NCBI GenBank assembly: GCA_002070475.1
Contig: MWDI01000017.1
Span: 62,001-126,000, forward strand
DNA length: 64,000 nt
Direction: 5' to 3'
From: Firmicutes bacterium ADurb.Bin146
Lineage (GTDB): Bacteria; Bacillota; Clostridia; DUPQ01
The notes beneath the pieces were generated by a model. That model worked only from the letters and a program-made list of their open reading frames with translations, was not told where the DNA came from and ran no database searches. This document shows, one piece after another, positions 59,871-64,000 of this stretch (positions are counted from its first letter, which is position 1; the number at the start of each line of letters is the position of its first letter). Both the position numbers and the translations under genes were made by a program.

Positions 59871-61229
59871 ATGAAAAAGGTTTTAGTAGTTTTCGTGCTC
59901 ATAACAGTCCTGTTACTTTCAGCTTGTAACAATGGAAGTGAGCCTACAGGCGATCTTAAGGAAGGCTCCTTTACTTACACTATAAAAGATAATGAGATTA
60001 CTATTACAGAATATGATGGTGTAGAAGAAAGCGTGATAATACCTGAGACAATAAGGAATATACCGGTGGTACATATCAAAGATATGGCTTTTTCTGCATG
60101 TGTGCATGTCAAAGAAGTTTTCATACCTGAGAGCGTAAAGAGCATAGGAGTTTGTGCCTTTAATGATACTGAATGGTATAAGAATCTAAAGGATGAATTT
60201 GTCATAGTAGGTGACGGAATACTTATTAAGTGTAATCAGACTGAAACAGATATAGTGATCCCTGAAGGTGTGAAAAGCCTCTCTTCAACGTTTTACGAAG
60301 CAGGGGTTGGAGGTTTTTTCAATGCTGTCATATACCTACCATCCACATTGAAGAAGGTAGACCGTTACGCATTCTATAAAGCATATGGAAATATTGTGAT
60401 ATGTAATATGGAACAGATCGAACAGATCGGTGAAAGTGCATTTGAAGACAGTACCATAGACCATATTATAATATCTGATAAGTTGAAGAGCATCGAAGAC
60501 AGGGCTTTCGCAACGACTAATCAGAAAGAAAGACCTTTAATGAGAATGGAGATGATAGGAAATGACGGTTACTATGTAGGTACACAAAAAATGGTTCAGC
60601 TGCCATTCTCAACAACATTAGGAAAAGATATCTTTTATGGTCTTGAAGGTAATATGGAAACTGTGAAATTTGAGGAAGGGACCACTTCAATAACCAAAGA
60701 AATGCTAATAAATATGCAGCAGTTCACAAAATTCTTTATTTCAGCAGAGGTTACACACATTGAAAAAGATGCTCTGCCTAAAGGAGCAATAATATATACC
60801 AAAACTGTAAGTACTGCTGAAAATTATGCTAATGATAACGCTATTGAACTGGTCACATTACCAGAAAATTTCAGAGATAAGGAATTAGAAAGACTGCTGA
60901 TCCCAGCTTTTATTGCATCGAATCTTGAATTTACATATGAAAATATGCAGAAAATCACGTCAATTCGGATTGACGACCAAATAGAAGGCAATGTTTTTGA
61001 GTATGATTATGTTTATGTGAAAGTAAATGCAACAGTTGATATTATGGGTATCGATCATATACTAAAGCAAGGTAATGTAATGAGTCTGGAGGATTTGAAA
61101 TTCTTTACTAAACTTGATTCTTTGTTTCTTAACTCTACGATTATTGATTCGTCTATTGATTACACTGTTCTAAAAAGTATGCCTGCTCTTACAGAAGTAG
61201 TGGTGAATCACAAACCGTTAAAACAGTAA
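59871..61229 (+). CDS. BspA-like leucine-rich repeat lipoprotein
   Basis: This is a 452-aa lipoprotein (MKKVLVVFVLITVLLLSACN) with BspA/LRR_5 repeats in its first half (VIIPETIRNIPVVHIKDMAF, EVFIPESVKSIGVCAF, LKSIEDRAF). The second half is less repetitive and ends LTEVVVNHKP. It is expected on the cell surface, where such repeats usually bind host or glycan surfaces. It has a GAGGAG RBS and is a single-gene unit. Confidence 0.88.
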   Translation: MKKVLVVFVLITVLLLSACNNGSEPTGDLKEGSFTYTIKDNEITITEYDGVEESVIIPETIRNIPVVHIKDMAFSACVHVKEVFIPESVKSIGVCAFNDTEWYKNLKDEFVIVGDGILIKCNQTETDIVIPEGVKSLSSTFYEAGVGGFFNAVIYLPSTLKKVDRYAFYKAYGNIVICNMEQIEQIGESAFEDSTIDHIIISDKLKSIEDRAFATTNQKERPLMRMEMIGNDGYYVGTQKMVQLPFSTTLGKDIFYGLEGNMETVKFEEGTTSITKEMLINMQQFTKFFISAEVTHIEKDALPKGAIIYTKTVSTAENYANDNAIELVTLPENFRDKELERLLIPAFIASNLEFTYENMQKITSIRIDDQIEGNVFEYDYVYVKVNATVDIMGIDHILKQGNVMSLEDLKFFTKLDSLFLNSTIIDSSIDYTVLKSMPALTEVVVNHKPLKQ

Positions 61230-61357
61230 AAAGTCCTATTTTTATTGTTTATTTCATCTGTTGTGTTTCTTCTTAATATCGTCGAAACCAAAATCCCAAA
61301 ATGAAAAGCATTTATAAGATTCTCAGTTTTCAGTTCTATAAGTTCGCCTTTTATCAA
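61208..61357 (-). CDS. Possible small protein antisense to the gene end (low confidence)
   Basis: A 49-aa frame starts with TTG at 61357, eight nt after GAGGGG on the minus strand, and ends inside the BspA-like gene. It would read LIKGELIELKTENLINAF followed by a hydrophobic and basic part. This is the only coding-like signal in the 260-bp gap at 61230-61490, which is otherwise empty. Chance is a realistic explanation. Confidence 0.25.
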   Translation of the reverse strand: MIKGELIELKTENLINAFHFGILVSTILRRNTTDEINNKNRTFYCFNGL

Positions 61358-61490
61358 GCAATCATCCCCTCTGTTGAGCATAAATGTATTATAACCTTAA
61401 ATAAATCATAATTTAATGAAAGTTGTATTCAAAACAGCATCTGATGATGGTAAAATATCATTAATAGGGTTAATTGGAGGGAATTAAATA

Positions 61491-62750
61491 ATGGGTAAAA
61501 AAATGAACAAGACCGAATGGAGCTGGGTATTGTATGATGTAGGCAATTCCGCTTTTACAATGCTGACAACAGCTCTTGTTCCTATTTACTTTGCTGCTAT
61601 GATAGCAAAAACAAGTACTATGGAAGCAAATGAAGCTACAGCTTTATGGGGAACAGCTAATTCTGTGGCTATTCTTATTCTTGCCTTTTTGTCTCCAATA
61701 CTTGGAGCCATAGCGGATTACAAGGGAATGAAGAAAAAGATGTTTGCTGTTGCTTTGTCAGTTGGAGTGCTAGGTGCTTTTGCAATGGCTTTTATGAATA
61801 CATGGCTTGCATTCTTGATTATATATGTTATAGCAAGAATCGGGTATGCAGCTACTAATGTGTTTTATGATTCCATGCTTACTGATGTGACTACTGATGA
61901 CAGGATGGATAAGATATCTTCAAATGGGTTTGCATATGGATATATAGGGAGCTGTATTCCATTTATATTGTGTCTTGTTATTTATATTTTCCAGCCATTT
62001 GGATTGAATGATGAATCTTCAATCCAGGTTGCATTCGTGATAACAGGATTATGGTGGTTTCTTCTTACAATACCTTTATTTAAGAATGTACACCAGACAT
62101 ATTATCTTGAAAATACGAAAGGAAAAGTTAAAGATGCATTCGTAAGAATTGGTCGAACATTTAAGAATATAAAAGCCAAGAAAGACATATTCTTATTTAT
62201 TCTTGCTTATTTCTTCTACATTGATGGGGTATATACAATAATAACTATGGCGACAGTTTACGGTACAGAACTCGGACTGGATTCTGTATCCATGGTATTA
62301 GCATTACTTCTTACCCAATTTATCGCATTCCCATGTGCAATTCTTGCAGGATATCTGGGAACAAAATACGGGACTTTAAAAATTATAAAAGTATTTATTG
62401 GCATATATATGTTTGTAGCCATATTCGGATTCTTTTTACAGACTGAATGGCAATTCTGGGTTCTTGCTGTTATAGTCGGTATGGCTCAAGGAGGAATACA
62501 GTCTCTATCAAGAGGATTCTTCGGTAGAATAATACCCAAAGAGGAATCTAATGAATATTTCGGATTCTTTGACATATTTGGAAAATTAGCAGATATTATG
62601 GGACCGCTTCTAATGGGGTTATTTGCAATAATAACTGGACATTCCAGATATGGTATTTTGTCCCTTATTATTCTATTTCTCATAGGATTTATTCTGTTGT
62701 CGAAACTTCCCAAAGGTTTTGGTGAAATAAAGCTAGATACAAAAGAATAG
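61491..62750 (+). CDS. MFS transporter (Atg22/YxiO-like)
   Basis: This is a 419-aa protein with about twelve transmembrane helices. The opening WSWVLYDVGNSAFTMLTTAL and GAIADYKGMKKK match the Atg22-like branch of the MFS, which exports amino acids or related solutes. GGAGGG precedes the ATG. It ends 2 bp before the ComEC-like hydrolase gene, so they are co-transcribed. Confidence 0.88.
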   Translation: MGKKMNKTEWSWVLYDVGNSAFTMLTTALVPIYFAAMIAKTSTMEANEATALWGTANSVAILILAFLSPILGAIADYKGMKKKMFAVALSVGVLGAFAMAFMNTWLAFLIIYVIARIGYAATNVFYDSMLTDVTTDDRMDKISSNGFAYGYIGSCIPFILCLVIYIFQPFGLNDESSIQVAFVITGLWWFLLTIPLFKNVHQTYYLENTKGKVKDAFVRIGRTFKNIKAKKDIFLFILAYFFYIDGVYTIITMATVYGTELGLDSVSMVLALLLTQFIAFPCAILAGYLGTKYGTLKIIKVFIGIYMFVAIFGFFLQTEWQFWVLAVIVGMAQGGIQSLSRGFFGRIIPKEESNEYFGFFDIFGKLADIMGPLLMGLFAIITGHSRYGILSLIILFLIGFILLSKLPKGFGEIKLDTKE

Positions 62751-62752
62751 GT

Positions 62753-63682
62753 ATGTATGGTAATAAAAGTATAAAAAACTATAAATGGCGGAATCAGTAT
62801 ATTTATATAATTATACTGGTTCTGCTTGCTTTATCCATATTTCTAGTAAATAAACTGATAGAAAGTTTAAATATCTATAAATCTTCCAACGAGTTCATTC
62901 AGGAAGATTCTATGCAGGTTCATTTTATTGATGTGGGACAAGGTGACTGCATTTTACTACAGGATAGTGAGCATAATATCTTAATAGATACGGGAAGCGT
63001 AAATATGTCAAAAAAAGTACTAAGATTCTTAAAGGACCATAATGTGGATACGATAGACATGGTCGTGCTCACTCATCCTCACGAAGATCATATAGGTTCT
63101 TTTAAAGATATTTCCGAGAAATATGATATTGATCTTGTCTTAAAAAGTCCAGTTATAAGAGATAACTATACTTACAAAAATACTGAAAAAGAGATACAAA
63201 CTAAGGGGATAACATCTTTAATACCTTTATATGGTGAAATATTCAGATATGGAGAAATGATATTCACCATTTTAACAGATGCAAATTTGAAGTATGAAGA
63301 AATTAATAATTACTCAATAGCGTTAAAATTAGACCATATGGGTAATACTTTTATATTTACAGGAGATTTGGAAAGTGAGGCAGAACATAATATTCTGGAT
63401 AATAGAATGGATATTGACTGTGATGTGCTAAAGATTGCGCATCATGGAGGAAGCTCCTCTACTACATCAGAGTTTTTGTATAAAACATCCCCGATATATG
63501 CGATAATACAACTTGGTACTGATAATGATTATGGATATCCGCACAAGACGATAATAAGCAGATTAAAAGTTCATAATATCAATACTTACAGAACTGATTT
63601 GTCAGGTGATATAACAGTGGTTTCAACAGAAGAAGGATTATCATTTAAATTCGAGAAAGAGGTGAATGATATTGCTGATTGA
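62753..63682 (+). CDS. ComEC-like metallo-beta-lactamase-fold hydrolase
   Basis: This is a 309-aa protein with an N-terminal membrane anchor (YIIILVLLALSIFLVNKLI) and a metallo-beta-lactamase domain like that of ComEC: VHFIDVGQGDCILL, NILIDTG, VLTHPHEDHIGS (metal site), FIFTGDLESEAE and LKIAHHGGSSSTTSEF. The domain faces outside the membrane and may cut DNA or nucleotides, but the ComEC channel part is absent, so it is not a transformation channel itself. It overlaps the next gene by 17 nt. Confidence 0.9.
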   Translation: MYGNKSIKNYKWRNQYIYIIILVLLALSIFLVNKLIESLNIYKSSNEFIQEDSMQVHFIDVGQGDCILLQDSEHNILIDTGSVNMSKKVLRFLKDHNVDTIDMVVLTHPHEDHIGSFKDISEKYDIDLVLKSPVIRDNYTYKNTEKEIQTKGITSLIPLYGEIFRYGEMIFTILTDANLKYEEINNYSIALKLDHMGNTFIFTGDLESEAEHNILDNRMDIDCDVLKIAHHGGSSSTTSEFLYKTSPIYAIIQLGTDNDYGYPHKTIISRLKVHNINTYRTDLSGDITVVSTEEGLSFKFEKEVNDIAD

Positions 63683-64000
63683 TATTAGTCATAGGATATA
63701 TAATAATATGCCATCTTACCCGGAAGATTGTAAAACTATAATTAATTATACAAAGAGTATAGCATCTGACGGATATGTTTTAAGCGAATATCATACCTCG
63801 CTTCATACCGGTACGCATATAGATTTTTCTAAGCATCTTATCAATAGTGATACTACCGCTTCTGAATATCCTTTAACAAGATTCTGTTCAAAAGGATGGA
63901 TAATTGATGTAAGAGGAAGTATGAATATTGCTGTAACAGAAGAATTTAAGGTTATAGGAAAAAATGACATAGTTATTTTATATACAGGATTTGAAGATAA
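63666..64000 (+). CDS. Cyclase-family protein, kynurenine formamidase-like (partial)
   Basis: The frame starts MILLIDISHRIYNNMPSYPE and is open to the window end, 111 codons. The motif SLHTGTHIDFSKH matches the HxGTHxDxxxH metal site of the cyclase/arylformamidase family. It hydrolyses a formamide or a similar bond. It overlaps the upstream hydrolase gene; a TTG start at 63672 is an alternative. Substrate is not known. Confidence 0.75.
   Translation, partial: MILLIDISHRIYNNMPSYPEDCKTIINYTKSIASDGYVLSEYHTSLHTGTHIDFSKHLINSDTTASEYPLTRFCSKGWIIDVRGSMNIAVTEEFKVIGKNDIVILYTGFED

Overview
The window is low-GC DNA from an anaerobic Firmicute, most likely a member of the Clostridia. The evidence is strong Shine-Dalgarno sites, lipoprotein signal peptides, two [FeFe]-hydrogenase-type proteins, an AdhE/Rex fermentation cluster, an FchA/FolD one-carbon pair, BspA-like repeats and a heterodimeric ABC exporter. 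The species cannot be named from sequence alone. No rRNA, tRNA, CRISPR array, transposase or integrase was recognised.

Layout. (1) 1-7978, minus strand: four tandem copies of a module, each with a promoter, a short leader ORF with a hairpin, a secreted ~127-aa protein and a ~390-aa lipoprotein of predicted beta-propeller type. A fifth, diverged lipoprotein lies upstream, and its start is disrupted by a 9-A tract. (2) 8167-13564: a GH78-like glycosidase, a cold-shock protein, an fchA-folD-HD-hydrolase operon and a small lipoprotein. (3) 13613-24442: a LysR regulator, then an iron alcohol dehydrogenase, rex, adhE, an APH-fold kinase, a [2Fe-2S] ferredoxin, a PAS-containing sensor-type hydrogenase, a SpoIIE/PP2C phosphatase and a group-B-like [FeFe] hydrogenase. 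These are closely spaced or overlapping and end at a terminator, so they look like one fermentation and redox-sensing transcription unit. (4) 24506-33191: an unknown 594-aa coiled-coil protein, small membrane proteins and lipoproteins, a disulfide oxidoreductase, Nudix and YbaK genes, a 640-bp gene-free stretch with three terminator-like hairpins, and an HExxH lipoprotein. (5) 33480-35681: a MazG-like pyrophosphohydrolase paired with a nuclease-motif/DUF2075 helicase, a candidate defence pair. (6) 35831-46628: a miniature aldolase-like protein, an XRE-TPR regulator with a two-subunit ABC exporter (first subunit frameshifted), a MATE pump, an SGNH hydrolase, an ABC-F ribosome protection factor behind a likely attenuator, and an MFS transporter. 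(7) 46679-51821: a GH20 hexosaminidase and a sugar-acid operon (6-phosphogluconate dehydrogenase, mannonate oxidoreductase-like SDR, LarA-like epimerase). (8) 52080-56415: an XRE-cupin regulator with potABCD. (9) 56505-64000: MreB-like protein, polyol-type dehydrogenase, small proteins, a BspA-like lipoprotein, an Atg22-type MFS, a ComEC-like hydrolase and a truncated cyclase.

The most unusual parts are the four-copy leader-peptide/secreted-protein/lipoprotein array, the kinase-phosphatase-hydrogenase cassette behind adhE, and the MazG/nuclease-helicase pair. The FolD protein also appears to lack its cyclohydrolase lysine, which fits a strict division of labour with FchA.
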